From Hyphomicrobiales bacterium (lineage in GTDB: Bacteria; Pseudomonadota; Alphaproteobacteria; Rhizobiales; Rhizobiaceae): DNA of 51,217 bases. Positions 32,952-41,516 of the stretch are shown one piece after another (the first letter of the stretch is position 1; every line of letters starts with the position of its first letter). The notes below the pieces were generated by a model. It was not told the origin of the DNA. It did not search any database and saw only the letters and a list, made by a program, of their open reading frames with translations. The stretch spans positions 1 to 51,217 of the forward strand of contig UCKU01000033.1 of the NCBI GenBank assembly GCA_900473185.1. The letters are read 5' to 3'. A program made the position numbers and the translations under genes.

Positions 32952-34499
32952 TCACCCGGCCGTAGCCGCCACCTTCTTCGCAAACGGCACCCACAGCAGC
33001 GCACAAGCCGTCAGCACCGCCACCACCATCCACGCCTCGTTGAGCGCCTGAACGGTTGCGGCCGTCTGCACCAGCGGATCGAGCATGGATGTCGTATCGG
33101 CATCGAACTCTCCCTGATGCCCCGCAATCGCCTGCAATGGCGCACCAACGAATGCAGCAACATCCACATCCCCCGCCTTCAGCCGCTCCCACAGGCCGTC
33201 CCCGAGTGGTTCCGAGCGGGTGTAGACAACAGTGTCGATCAGTGCGATGCCGATGGCGCCTCCGAGATTGCGCATCAGGTTGAACAAGCCGCTGGCATCG
33301 GGAATGCGCTCCGGCGGAAGGGTGCCGAGCGCCAGCCGCGTCGGCGGCAGCAGGCAGAACATGATGGCGATGCCGCGGATGATCTGCGGCCAGAACATCG
33401 CGTCATAATCGGTCTGCGGGTCCTCAAAGGCGCTCATGCCGATGCCGATGGCAAAGAGCGTAAAGCCCGCCGCAGACAACAACCGGGCATCCATCCGCTT
33501 TTCCAGGGCCACCGCGATCGGCGCGGTGACAAGCTGGGCAATGCCCGTCACCAGCATCGTCATGCCGATTTCGAGAGCATTGTGGCCGCGCACGAAGGCC
33601 AGAAAGACGGGCATGAGATAGACGGAGCCGAAGAGGCCGATGCCGAGAATGAAGCTCATTGCCGAACCGGCCAGAAAGTTCCTGTCACCGAAATTCCGGA
33701 GCTCGACCAGGGGTATGCGTCTGCGCAGCGAGCGCCATGCGAATACGAATCCCGAGACCGCCGACAGGCCGATGAGACCGGCGACATAAAGCGAGGTCCA
33801 GCCACTCGTCGGCGCTTCCTTGAGACCGAGTTCCAGTGCTGCGAGGCTCGCCGCCATCAGCAGCAGTGAGAGGGCATCGAGATGCCACAGCTCGGAGAGG
33901 TTGACGCCCTCGCGCGGAAGCGAGCGCATGGCGACGAGCGCTGCGACAATGCCGGGAATGATATTGATCAGGAACAGCCAGTGCCACGAATAGGTCTCCG
34001 TCAGCCAGCCGCCGACGATCGGCCCGACGGTTGGCGCCAGAACCGCAAGAACGCCGGCGATCGTCGTCGCAAGCGCCTGGCGCTCATCGGGAAACAGGAT
34101 GAACACAGCCGAAAACACCGAGGGGATCAGCGTGCCACCGGAAAAGCCCTGAATGACCCGCCAGGCGATGAGCCCGCTAAAACTGTCGCTCATGGCGCAG
34201 CCCGCCGAAGCGATCACGAACAGTAAGAGCGACACCACAAAGAGCCAGCGCATCGTCAGCAGGCGCGTCAGAAAACCCGTCAGCGGTATCGCCACCACCT
34301 CGGCGATGAGATAGGCGGTCTGCACCCAGCTCATCTGATCCGGATGGATATCGAGAGCGGACTGGATGGTCGGCAGCGAGGTTGCGACGACCTGAACGTC
34401 GAGGATCGCCATGAACATGCCCAGGCACATGGCCAGAAAACCGATCCATCGGTGCAGTGGCGGAGCGGCGGACAAAACGAGTTCAGACCGGTCGGGCAT
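32952..34499 (-). CDS. MFS multidrug efflux transporter, DHA2 (EmrB) type
   Basis: 515 aa from the ATG at 34499 (upstream residues in frame are Cys-rich and have no ribosome site). Fourteen predicted spans. EmrB signatures: AILDVQVVATSLPTIQ, LIAEVVAIPLTGFLTRLL, APTVGPIVGGWLTETYSW and an N-terminal RWIGF. No membrane-fusion (EmrA) gene accompanies it, so it either works alone or borrows one. The 249 bases before it show no recognised gene. Confidence 0.92.
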   Translation of the reverse strand: MPDRSELVLSAAPPLHRWIGFLAMCLGMFMAILDVQVVATSLPTIQSALDIHPDQMSWVQTAYLIAEVVAIPLTGFLTRLLTMRWLFVVSLLLFVIASAGCAMSDSFSGLIAWRVIQGFSGGTLIPSVFSAVFILFPDERQALATTIAGVLAVLAPTVGPIVGGWLTETYSWHWLFLINIIPGIVAALVAMRSLPREGVNLSELWHLDALSLLLMAASLAALELGLKEAPTSGWTSLYVAGLIGLSAVSGFVFAWRSLRRRIPLVELRNFGDRNFLAGSAMSFILGIGLFGSVYLMPVFLAFVRGHNALEIGMTMLVTGIAQLVTAPIAVALEKRMDARLLSAAGFTLFAIGIGMSAFEDPQTDYDAMFWPQIIRGIAIMFCLLPPTRLALGTLPPERIPDASGLFNLMRNLGGAIGIALIDTVVYTRSEPLGDGLWERLKAGDVDVAAFVGAPLQAIAGHQGEFDADTTSMLDPLVQTAATVQALNEAWMVVAVLTACALLWVPFAKKVAATAG

Positions 34500-34748
34500 G
34501 GAGTGGTCCTGGAAGCAGTTCCGACAAATGCGTGCGGCGGCGGACAATAGCAGTGCACAGAACGGCATGCCAAAACATAATGGGAAAAGTGCGAAAGTGC
34601 CGATCACAAAGAGGTGGTGCCCGGCTGATGCCACTACCGGATGGCGCAATACAGATATGCGCCATGCCGAAGGCAAGAACGAAGAGAGCGAGTGCGGAAA
34701 GTTGCTGCCGCGCCGAAGGCGTTTCTCAAACTGCGTTCGGATATGGGG

Positions 34749-35984
34749 CTATGTCTCGGCACGACCGAGAGTGTGATGCGATCGGCCAAGCAATTGCGCC
34801 AGTCGGCCGATCGCGATGAACGCGAGGACGGCAACGGCACCGACGATGGCCGCAACCGTGAGCGACCACGAGACCCCGATGTTCTCCATCAGGAACGCCA
34901 GGATAAACGGTGCAGTCGACGAAATGACCAACCGGATCGCCAACACCTGTCCCTGTCGTCTGCCGTAACCCTCACTGCCGAAGAGCGCCAGCGGAAGCGT
35001 TCCCTGTACGATGCTGCTCAGGCCGGAGCCGAGACCGAAGACCACCGCGAACACCAGTGCGCCCGGTACGGACGGGGCCGTGACGATCAGGACAATCAGC
35101 GCTGCCGGCAGCAAAACGGCGGAGATGAGCGCCAGCGTCAACTGCGAGAGGCCGCCCCCAAAGACCATGTTCGTGAAGCGGCTTAGAACCTGCGAGGGGC
35201 CAAATAGCGTGCCGACCATCACCGCCATGGCACCAAGCCCAAGTCCGGACAGGACGGGAACCATGTGGACGAGAAGCGCGGCGTTGACAAAGCTTTCCAG
35301 CGCAAAGCCCGTCACCATCAGCACGAAGGCCGGCGTGCGGATCGATGGCGCAAGGCTGGGCTCGACGTGCTTTGCCGGCCCTCCGGAAGCTTCCTTGCGG
35401 CTCTTGCTGACGCTGAACGACAGCCAGGCATGGATCGGCAGGCAGACCGCGATGTTGAGGGCCGCAAAGACCAGATAGACCGCCTGCCACGACAGATGCG
35501 CGTGCAGCGCCGTCGTGATCGGCCAGAAGATCGTCGAAGCAAAGCCCGCGATCAGCGTCAGATAGGTGATGCTGCGTTGCGCGACTTTCGGCCTGATCTG
35601 GACGAGCAATGCGAAAGCCGCACCATATTGCACCAGATTGGATGCCGTCTCGATTGCGATCAGCGCTGCGACGAAGGCGACCTTGCCGGAAGAGAGAGCG
35701 CAAGCCACAAGGGCAGCCGCGGCGATCGCCGAGCCACCCGTCATCACGCGGCCGGCGCCGAAGCGATCGATCCATTTTCCCATTGTTGGTGCGGCGAGAC
35801 CGCCAATCAACAGCGCAGCCGACAGCGCGCCAAATATCCATTCTGACGACCAGTTCAAATCCCGCGCCATGCTCGGCGCCAGAATGCTGAAGCTGTAATA
35901 GAGCGACCCGTAACCGATGATCTGTGTCAGACCGAGGGCAAGGATTGCAGCGACGGGCGGCCGTTCGGTGATGGTCGTCGTCAT
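34749..35984 (-). CDS. MFS transporter of the ars operon
   Basis: 411 aa, 12 predicted spans (LTQIIGYGSLYYSFSILAP, WIDRFGAGRVMTGGSAIAA and others), an MFS protein of the arabinose/drug-proton group. Its ATG overlaps the arsH stop by 4 bases, so it is the last gene of the arsenic operon. In Agrobacterium an MFS protein called ArsK exports arsenite and organoarsenicals; this may be a similar protein, but I cannot confirm the assignment. Alternatively it exports an organic arsenical made or modified by the operon. Confidence 0.88.
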   Translation of the reverse strand: MTTTITERPPVAAILALGLTQIIGYGSLYYSFSILAPSMARDLNWSSEWIFGALSAALLIGGLAAPTMGKWIDRFGAGRVMTGGSAIAAAALVACALSSGKVAFVAALIAIETASNLVQYGAAFALLVQIRPKVAQRSITYLTLIAGFASTIFWPITTALHAHLSWQAVYLVFAALNIAVCLPIHAWLSFSVSKSRKEASGGPAKHVEPSLAPSIRTPAFVLMVTGFALESFVNAALLVHMVPVLSGLGLGAMAVMVGTLFGPSQVLSRFTNMVFGGGLSQLTLALISAVLLPAALIVLIVTAPSVPGALVFAVVFGLGSGLSSIVQGTLPLALFGSEGYGRRQGQVLAIRLVISSTAPFILAFLMENIGVSWSLTVAAIVGAVAVLAFIAIGRLAQLLGRSHHTLGRAET

Positions 35985-36706
35985 ATGGATTTCAGGCTCA
36001 CACGCTTTTCGAGTTTTTCGGCCTCTTCCTTCCGCTCGCTGTAGCGGTCGGCGAGGTAATGAGAGGCATCGCGCGTCAGCCAGGTGAACTTCACCAGTTC
36101 TTCGCAGACATCGACGACGCGGTCGTAATAGGATGAGGGTTTCATACGGCCGTCGGCGTCGAACTCCTGGAAGGCTTTCGCGACCGACGACTGGTTGGGG
36201 ATGGTGATCATGCGCATCCAGCGCCCGAGAATGCGCAATTGGCCGATCGCGTTGAAGGATTGCGAGCCGCCTGAGACCTGCATGACGGCAAGCGTCTTGC
36301 CCTGCGTCGGCCGAACCGATCCCACCGACAGCGGAATCCAGTCGATCTGCGCCTTCATGATGCCGGTCATCGCGCCGTGGCGCTCCGGGCTGACCCAGAC
36401 CTGACCTTCGGACCATTGCGACAGTTCCCGCAGCTCCTGCACCTTGGGATGTGTCACCGGTGCATCGTCCGGCAGCGGCAAGCCCTCGGGATTGTATATG
36501 CGCACCTCGCAGCCGAAATGTTCGAGCAGTCGCGCCGCCTCATGTGCAAGGAAACGGCTGTAGGAAACTGTTCTCAGCGAGCCATAGAGAATGAGGATGC
36601 GCGGCTTATGCGTCGAGAATGCCGGGCGAAGGTGCGCCAGATCAAGCTGGCGCAGATGCTCCGGTGAAGCGGCTGGCAAATCAGACAATGCGCTTGCCCT
36701 CGGCAT
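35981..36706 (-). CDS. arsH: Organoarsenical oxidase / NADPH:FMN oxidoreductase ArsH
   Basis: 241 aa from ATG 36706; a TTG 6 codons downstream is an alternative start. FMN-binding flavodoxin fold with the ArsH signature: RILILYGSLRTVSYSRFLAHEAARLL in parts, then WVSPERHGAMTGIMKAQIDWIPLS, GKTLAVMQVSGGSQSFNA, MITIPNQSSVAKAF. The enzyme oxidises trivalent aromatic and methyl arsenicals to less toxic pentavalent forms in the cytoplasm, using NADPH. The start overlaps the arsC stop by 26 bases, and the stop overlaps the MFS start, in a tightly packed operon. Confidence 0.95.
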   Translation of the reverse strand: MPRASALSDLPAASPEHLRQLDLAHLRPAFSTHKPRILILYGSLRTVSYSRFLAHEAARLLEHFGCEVRIYNPEGLPLPDDAPVTHPKVQELRELSQWSEGQVWVSPERHGAMTGIMKAQIDWIPLSVGSVRPTQGKTLAVMQVSGGSQSFNAIGQLRILGRWMRMITIPNQSSVAKAFQEFDADGRMKPSSYYDRVVDVCEELVKFTWLTRDASHYLADRYSERKEEAEKLEKRVSLKSI

Positions 36707-37109
36707 CGAGCACCTTCTCGCCGTCTTCCTTGGTAAAGGCGCCCTTATGCGTATCCGGAAGGATATCCAGCACGACTTCCGAGGGACGGGCGAGGCGCGT
36801 ACCGAGCGGCGTGGTGACAAAGGGGCGATTGATCAGGATCGGATCTTTCAGCATCGCGTCGAGCAGCTGCTCGTCGGTCAGATCGGGGTTGTCGAGGCCA
36901 AGCTCGACATAGGGTGTGCCCTTTTCACGGATCGCACCGCGGACGCTCAAACCTGCATCCGCAATCATCTTGATTAGCCGTTCGCGCGACGGCGGGCTTT
37001 GCAGATATTCGATGACTGATGGTTCGATGCCGGCATTGCGGATCATCGCCAGCGTGTTGCGCGAGGTGCCGCATTCCGGGTTGTGATAGATCGTAACATC
37101 AATAGTCAT
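36681..37109 (-). CDS. arsC: Arsenate reductase, glutaredoxin-dependent
   Basis: 142 aa, the family length. The active site HNPECGTSRNTLAMIR has the single catalytic Cys; the Arg residues that hold the anion are visible (NRPFVTTPLGTRLARPSE). It reduces arsenate to arsenite using glutathione and glutaredoxin. It overlaps aqpS by 4 bases. A second, unrelated reductase is encoded in the same operon at 38250-38780. Confidence 0.96.
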   Translation of the reverse strand: MTIDVTIYHNPECGTSRNTLAMIRNAGIEPSVIEYLQSPPSRERLIKMIADAGLSVRGAIREKGTPYVELGLDNPDLTDEQLLDAMLKDPILINRPFVTTPLGTRLARPSEVVLDILPDTHKGAFTKEDGEKVLDAEGKRIV

Positions 37110-37810
37110 GAGGCGGATTCCGTCTTGGTGAGGGTTTCAGGATTGCGGGCTTCCATCAGCAGCCATCCGGCAAGCATCAGTGCCAACAATGCACCGAGGA
37201 CTTCTGCGACGATAAAGCCCGGTAGATCGATCGGGCGGATGCCGGAAAATGTGTGCGTCAACGATCGGGCAATCGCGACTGCCGGGTTGGCAAACGAGGT
37301 GGACGCGGTGAACCAATAGGCAGCGGTGATATAGAGGCCGACCAGCCACGCCACCGCATCGGCGCGAAAGCGGATGCCAGCGAGGATGACCAAGACGAGC
37401 CCGAAGGTTGCCGTCGCTTCGGAGAGCCATTGCGCCCCGCCTGATCGTACGGTTTCCGACGCCTGCAGCAAGGGCAGTGCGAACATGCCATGCGCAAGCA
37501 TCGTGCCGGCAATGCCGCCGACGATCTGGGCGATGATATAGGCCGGGAGCGACGAGGCTGGCAGTTCACGCCTGATGGCAAAGACCATCGAAACAACAGG
37601 GTTGAAATGCGCGCCAGAGATCGGGCCGAGGATGGTGATCAGCACGACAAGCATGGCCCCCGTTGCCAGCGTATTGCCGAGCAGCGCAAGTGCCGTATCG
37701 TCCGTCAGGTTATCGGCCATGATGCCGGAACCGACGACGGTTGCCACGAGCAACAGCGTGCCGAGCGCTTCGGCGACCAACCGCCGCGACAGAGGAAATA
37801 CCGCACTCAT
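37106..37810 (-). CDS. aqpS: Aquaglyceroporin of the ars operon
   Basis: 234 aa from ATG 37810, which overlaps the upstream stop (ATGA). Six spans and two half-helices with the MIP-family signatures NPV (SGAHFNPVVS) and NPA (SFANPAVAIAR). In Sinorhizobium an AqpS in place of an ArsB/Acr3 pump lets arsenite, made by ArsC, flow out down its gradient. The gene order arsR...aqpS-arsC-arsH here matches that system. No arsB or acr3 is seen in the operon. Confidence 0.92.
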   Translation of the reverse strand: MSAVFPLSRRLVAEALGTLLLVATVVGSGIMADNLTDDTALALLGNTLATGAMLVVLITILGPISGAHFNPVVSMVFAIRRELPASSLPAYIIAQIVGGIAGTMLAHGMFALPLLQASETVRSGGAQWLSEATATFGLVLVILAGIRFRADAVAWLVGLYITAAYWFTASTSFANPAVAIARSLTHTFSGIRPIDLPGFIVAEVLGALLALMLAGWLLMEARNPETLTKTESAS

Positions 37811-38250
37811 GCCGGCAGGCTCCGAACCATCAAGGCGGCGGATGCCGGACACAGGCTTGCGGCCTGCCGCGTCGTCAGGATTTCGGCCGGCGCTTCATCG
37901 CGGGCGATCGGGCGAAAGCCGAGCGACTGGAAGAAGGGAGCGGCCGATTCCGTCAGCAGATAGGCAGCATCTGCACCCTTCCTGTGGGCCTGATCAAGCA
38001 GGCCGAGCGTGATGGCATGGCCGAAACCGAAACCCTGCCGATCGGACAGCACGACAACGGATCGCAGGAGTGCCGCCTCGCCATAGAGTTCCAGTCCGCC
38101 GAAGCCGATCGTCTCGCCATCGCGCGAAAACCGATAGAAGCTGCGGCCGGCATCTGTGAGATCATCGACCGGAAGCCCGGCGCCGGAAAGTGCGGCGCGC
38201 AGGCTTTCGTCATGGCCTTCCAAGGGCTGCTGATTCAGATCGAAACCCAT
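37807..38250 (-). CDS. arsN2: GNAT acetyltransferase, ArsN2-like
   Basis: 147 aa from ATG 38250 (one base shared with the arsC stop). GNAT core: GFGGLELYGEAALLRSVVV, then the CoA-binding loop DRQGFGFGHAITLGLL, and ADAAYLLTESAAPFFQSLGF. Proteins of this type in ars operons are named ArsN2; the related ArsN1 acetylates the antibiotic arsinothricin. The substrate of ArsN2 is not settled. Its place between an arsenate reductase and AqpS supports an arsenic role. Confidence 0.85.
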   Translation of the reverse strand: MGFDLNQQPLEGHDESLRAALSGAGLPVDDLTDAGRSFYRFSRDGETIGFGGLELYGEAALLRSVVVLSDRQGFGFGHAITLGLLDQAHRKGADAAYLLTESAAPFFQSLGFRPIARDEAPAEILTTRQAASLCPASAALMVRSLPA

Positions 38251-38780
38251 CAGCTTGCCCTGGGCTGTTTGATGCTGGCGCCTTCCATCGAACCGATCTG
38301 GCGTAGATGCGATTCGAGGGCGAGCTTGTCGATCGAGGCGAGCGGCAGGCTGATGAAGGACATGATGCGGTTCTTGAGGAAACGGGCGGCCTGGGCGAAG
38401 GCGCGGCCTATTTCCACTTCGCTGCCTTCGACGGCGGCCGGATCCTCGACGCCCCAATGAGCGGTCATTGGATGGCCGATCCACACCGGGCAAGCCTCGC
38501 CGGCGGCACTGTCGCAGACCGTGAAAATGAAATCCATCTCCGGCGCACCCGCTTCAGCAAACTCGTCCCAGCTTTTGGAGCGGAAGCCCGTTGTGGGATA
38601 ACCAAGCGCTGCAAGCTCCTTCAGGGCATGCGGATTGACCTCGCCCTTCGGCTGGCTGCCGGCCGAATAAGCCTTGAAGCGGCCTTTGCCTTCCGTATTC
38701 AGGATGGATTCCGCCAGGATCGAGCGAGCGGAATTGCCCGTGCAGAGAAAGAGCACATTGTAAACGCGATCTGTGGTCAT
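38250..38780 (-). CDS. arsC: Arsenate reductase, low-MW phosphatase type
   Basis: 176 aa with the phosphatase P-loop CTGNSARS near the N-terminus and a downstream catalytic Cys segment FTVCDSAAGEACPVWIGHP. It is related to thioredoxin- or mycothiol-linked ArsC. The C-terminal extension (from about residue 140) is a helix and tail (SFISLPLASIDKLALESHL). It overlaps arsR by 4 bases. It reduces arsenate by a mechanism unrelated to the second arsC at 36681. Confidence 0.94.
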   Translation of the reverse strand: MTTDRVYNVLFLCTGNSARSILAESILNTEGKGRFKAYSAGSQPKGEVNPHALKELAALGYPTTGFRSKSWDEFAEAGAPEMDFIFTVCDSAAGEACPVWIGHPMTAHWGVEDPAAVEGSEVEIGRAFAQAARFLKNRIMSFISLPLASIDKLALESHLRQIGSMEGASIKQPRAS

Positions 38781-39133
38781 TGCAGTTTCTCCTCCATTTT
38801 AGGGGTACAGCAGGCCGCGACCTCCGCTGCCGGCGCGCAGATTTCCGGATGACCGGAGCAGCAATCTTCCATCAGGAAGCGGACAAGGCCGCCGAGCGCA
38901 TCATAATGCGCCGAGTAGATGATCGATCGGGATTCGCGCTGCTGCGCGATCAGGCCGGAGCGTTCCAGTTCCTTCAGATGGAAGGATACGTTCGACGGCG
39001 ACACTTCGAGCTTCTCCGCAATCACGCCAGCCGCCATGCCGTCGGGGCCGGCGACGACAAGCATGCGGATGATGTGCAGTCGCGTCTCCTGCGACAATGC
39101 GCCGAATGCGATGAGGGCTTGACGTTGATCCAT
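38777..39133 (-). CDS. arsR: ArsR-family arsenic-responsive repressor
   Basis: 118 aa. Winged helix: IAEKLEVSPSNVSFHLKELE and RSGLIAQQRESRSIIYSAHY. No CxC in the DNA-recognition helix; instead the C-terminus has Cys-rich MEDCCSGHPEICAP and AACCTP, likely the As(III) site, as in the AfArsR/AioR-type variants where Cys location differs from E. coli. It is the first gene of the operon and overlaps the next. Binding of arsenite would release the operator just upstream. Confidence 0.94.
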   Translation of the reverse strand: MDQRQALIAFGALSQETRLHIIRMLVVAGPDGMAAGVIAEKLEVSPSNVSFHLKELERSGLIAQQRESRSIIYSAHYDALGGLVRFLMEDCCSGHPEICAPAAEVAACCTPKMEEKLQ

Positions 39134-39134
39134 A

Positions 39135-39160
39135 TTTCAACAATCCTTGAATAATTGAAA
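39135..39160. promoter_or_regulatory. ArsR operator candidate
   Basis: Inverted repeat TTTCAA (39135-39140) ... TTGAAA (39155-39160), with an inner TTGAAT half site, in the 42-bp gap between arsR and the divergent DUF6428 gene. It is 2 bases from the arsR start, so one bound dimer could block both directions. Confidence 0.75.
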
Positions 39161-39175
39161 CGAGGAATAACGCAG

Positions 39176-39694
39176 ATGAACGCGATCGACAACAGCAAAA
39201 TGCAGAAGGACGATATCGCCCTCGGCGAGCTGATGAGCATCCTCTCCGGCGCCAAGGATTCGCCGCTGGTCTTTTACTACGATGGCCGCCCGGTGAAGCC
39301 CGGCTATCATGTCACCGAAGTCAAGGCCGGGCAGTTTTCGGCGCTGGACTGCGGCGCCAATCCGGAAGCCTGGAGCGAGATCTTCATTCAGCTTTGGGAC
39401 ATCGAGGAAGGCGACCGCACCCATATGCCATCAGGCAAATTCCATGCGATCATTCGCAAGGTCACCGAGCATGTGAAGCTTGACGATACGGCCAAGCTGA
39501 CATTCGAAGTCAGCGACGGCGTGCAACCGATGCAGCTCTATTGCGCGTCCATGCCGACCCTCCGCGCCGGCGCCGTCCATGTCGAGCTTGCACCGCGGCC
39601 GGCAAGCTGCAAGCCGCGCGACCGGTGGCTGGCGGAACAAAGCCAAGCGACCTCCTGCTGCGCTCCGACCAGCGCCGCCAAGTGCTGCGGCTGA
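39176..39694 (+). CDS. DUF6428-type protein beside ars operon (172 aa)
   Basis: The ATG at 39176 follows GAGGAATAACGCAG. The central part matches the DUF6428 pattern: PLVFYYDGRPVKPGYHVTEVK, FSALDCGANPEAWSEIFIQLWD in parts, GKFHAIIRKV. The C-terminus is Cys-rich (TSCCAPTSAAKCCG) and could bind As(III) or another thiophilic metal. Divergent from arsR across the shared operator, so probably induced by arsenite. The function is unproven. Confidence 0.85.
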   Translation: MNAIDNSKMQKDDIALGELMSILSGAKDSPLVFYYDGRPVKPGYHVTEVKAGQFSALDCGANPEAWSEIFIQLWDIEEGDRTHMPSGKFHAIIRKVTEHVKLDDTAKLTFEVSDGVQPMQLYCASMPTLRAGAVHVELAPRPASCKPRDRWLAEQSQATSCCAPTSAAKCCG

Positions 39695-39889
39695 ACGAAA
39701 TCAATGTGCATTTTCTGAACATCGAGTGTTCGTTCATATCGGTTTCCATGCTGCCCCTGATCGTGTTTCATCCACCTCACAGAAACGACGATTTCCATCA
39801 GCGAACAACAGCGCGGTGACGCGGCCGGCTCGGCAGGAGCCGCGTCCGCCGGCCGGGCCGTTCCCGCAAGGACCCCGAAAGGTGATGCC

Positions 39890-40534
39890 ATGAAGGATGA
39901 ATTGCGCACGCTGGTCTCACTCGCCGGCCCCTACCCGCCATTCGATGCGGATGCCGCACCAGACGATCCCCGCGATCTCTTCTCGTCATGGCTGCGCGAT
40001 GCCATCGTATCAGGTGTCCGCGAGCCCCATGCCATGGTGCTCTCGACAACAGACGAAAATGGCGCACCCGACGCCCGCGTTCTCATCCTCAAGAACCTCG
40101 ATGCCAGGGGCTGGCATTTCGCCACATCAGACAATGGCCCAAAGGGCCGGCAGATCGCCGTCAACCCTTACGTTGCGCTGACCTTCTACTGGCCGGCGCT
40201 CGGCCGGCAGGTGCGGCTGCGCGGTATCGCCTTTCCAGCGGGCGAACAGGAACGATCCGCCGATTTCCGTGCCCGCTCGCTCAGCGCCAGGGCCGCGGCC
40301 CTTGCCGGCCGACAGAGCCAGCCGCTGTCATCGCGCAGCGAACTCGACGCCGCGATCGACGCGCAGGCCAAACGCGTCCACGCCGATCCCGATATCGTCG
40401 CCCCGAACTGGCAGCTCTTCATCACCATGCCGCATGAGGTGGAGTTCTGGCAGGGCGCCGAAGACCGGCTGCATCACCGGCTCCTATATCGGCGGGAAAA
40501 GCCCGGCTGGCTGCGCGAGCGGCTCTGGCCATGA
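39890..40534 (+). CDS. Pyridoxamine-5'-phosphate-oxidase-like protein (PdxH paralogue)
   Basis: 214 aa. A split-barrel FMN fold: EPHAMVLSTTDENGAPDARVLILKNLD in parts, GWHFATSDNGPKGRQIAVNP, FYWPALGRQVRLRG, a helical linker, then WQLFITMPHEVEFWQGAEDRLHHR and a C-terminal RERLWP like PdxH's RLAP. The ATG follows AAAGGTGATGCC. It differs from canonical PdxH in several loops, so it may oxidise another substrate. Confidence 0.88.
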   Translation: MKDELRTLVSLAGPYPPFDADAAPDDPRDLFSSWLRDAIVSGVREPHAMVLSTTDENGAPDARVLILKNLDARGWHFATSDNGPKGRQIAVNPYVALTFYWPALGRQVRLRGIAFPAGEQERSADFRARSLSARAAALAGRQSQPLSSRSELDAAIDAQAKRVHADPDIVAPNWQLFITMPHEVEFWQGAEDRLHHRLLYRREKPGWLRERLWP

Positions 40535-40693
40535 GCCCGAGACGCGCGTGGGTGCGATCAGACGCAAAATATCGAAGAATCTGAATCCCGCCCCTTGCAA
40601 TCCGCCTCGCCGCGCATCATATCCCGGCTTCACCTGAAAACGGACTTGCGCTTGGTATCGACGTTGGTCGAGCCGCGTTCGAGTTCACAGGAC

Positions 40694-40728
40694 AAGGGCG
40701 CTCCCCGAAAGGGTCGAGCGCCCTTTTG
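40694..40728. terminator. Intrinsic terminator
   Basis: Stem AAGGGCGCTC (40694-40703) / GAGCGCCCTT (40716-40725) with TTTT. It lies between the PdxH-like gene and the convergent TetR gene and can serve both. Confidence 0.85.
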
Positions 40729-40752
40729 ATTCCCGGCGATGGTCTGGCAGAA

Positions 40753-41445
40753 TCAGGCGTAAGCCGTGCCCGCCATGGCCGCCTTCACACCTGCACTCCC
40801 CTGATCGACCAGCGCGAGAAAGACAGCCTTCGCCTTGTCCGTATCCCGCCCCTGCCGAAGAGTCCGGTGCGCCTCGATGAAGGCGACACTCCAGCTTGCC
40901 AGCAGCATGGCCGCTGCGAGCTTGGCGGTCGTATCAGCGGGGTCTTGGCCCACGGATTCGGCGAGCGCCACCGCCAATTCCCGAGCGATCTCGTCGCGGA
41001 TCGCCCGCGCCCTCGCCTTCAGCGTTTCGCTGTTCTCCACCGTCTCGATAAAGCCCTGGCTCGCCGTGGAAAATAACAGATAAGGCGTCTGCTGCCTGAC
41101 GAGTTTATGCGCGAGCAGGCGTAATGTCTCGATGGGAGAAATACTGCCGTCGCGCTGCCTCAGCGCTTCACGCAGGGTCTCGCGCGCCTCCTCGTCGCGG
41201 TCGAAGAACATGTCTTCCTTGCGCGGGAAGTGGTTGAACACGGTCATCCGCCCGACATCGGCAGCGGCAGCGATCTCGTCGACCGTCACATTCTCGAAAC
41301 CGCGCTCGAAAAACAGCCGGTCGGCGGCAAGCGAGATGGCGCGCCGCGTGGCGAGGCGCTTGCGGGAGCGCCGATCCAGCGGCTCCGAATCCGGGGCTTC
41401 CACATCTGAAGGGGCTGAAGGTGTTTTATCTGATGGCTTCGGCAT
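40753..41445 (-). CDS. TetR-family regulator
   Basis: 230 aa. After a Pro/Ser/Asp-rich start: RRAISLAADRLFFERGFENVTVDEIAAAADVGRMTVFNHFPRKEDM (in parts), a typical TetR helix-turn-helix. A helical ligand domain follows. Two matching palindromes (TGTACTSAGTACA) lie in the divergent promoter region before the oxidoreductase and MFS genes, which are the likely regulon. The ligand is unknown. Confidence 0.94.
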   Translation of the reverse strand: MPKPSDKTPSAPSDVEAPDSEPLDRRSRKRLATRRAISLAADRLFFERGFENVTVDEIAAAADVGRMTVFNHFPRKEDMFFDRDEEARETLREALRQRDGSISPIETLRLLAHKLVRQQTPYLLFSTASQGFIETVENSETLKARARAIRDEIARELAVALAESVGQDPADTTAKLAAAMLLASWSVAFIEAHRTLRQGRDTDKAKAVFLALVDQGSAGVKAAMAGTAYA

Positions 41446-41467
41446 GGCGCTCTCAATAGCAGGATTT

Positions 41468-41482
41468 ATGTACTGAGTACAT
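41468..41482. promoter_or_regulatory. TetR operator copy 1
   Basis: ATGTACTGAGTACAT, a perfect 15-bp palindrome about one base, upstream of the -35 box of the oxidoreductase promoter. Confidence 0.85.
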
Positions 41483-41487
41483 CAATC

Positions 41488-41516
41488 TTGACAGCGAGTG
41501 CTCAAGATCCTATTGC
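41488..41516 (+). promoter_or_regulatory. Sigma-70-type promoter of the oxidoreductase-MFS operon
   Basis: TTGACA (41488-41493), a 17-bp spacer, TATTGC (41511-41516). It is framed on each side by a TetR-type operator, so repressor binding would lock it. Confidence 0.8.

Noticed and set aside
39717..39731. GAACATCGAGTGTTC as a second SOS box
   Set aside because: The half sites are inverted (GAAC...GTTC), not the direct GTTC-N7-GTTC used by alphaproteobacterial LexA. It may be another operator.
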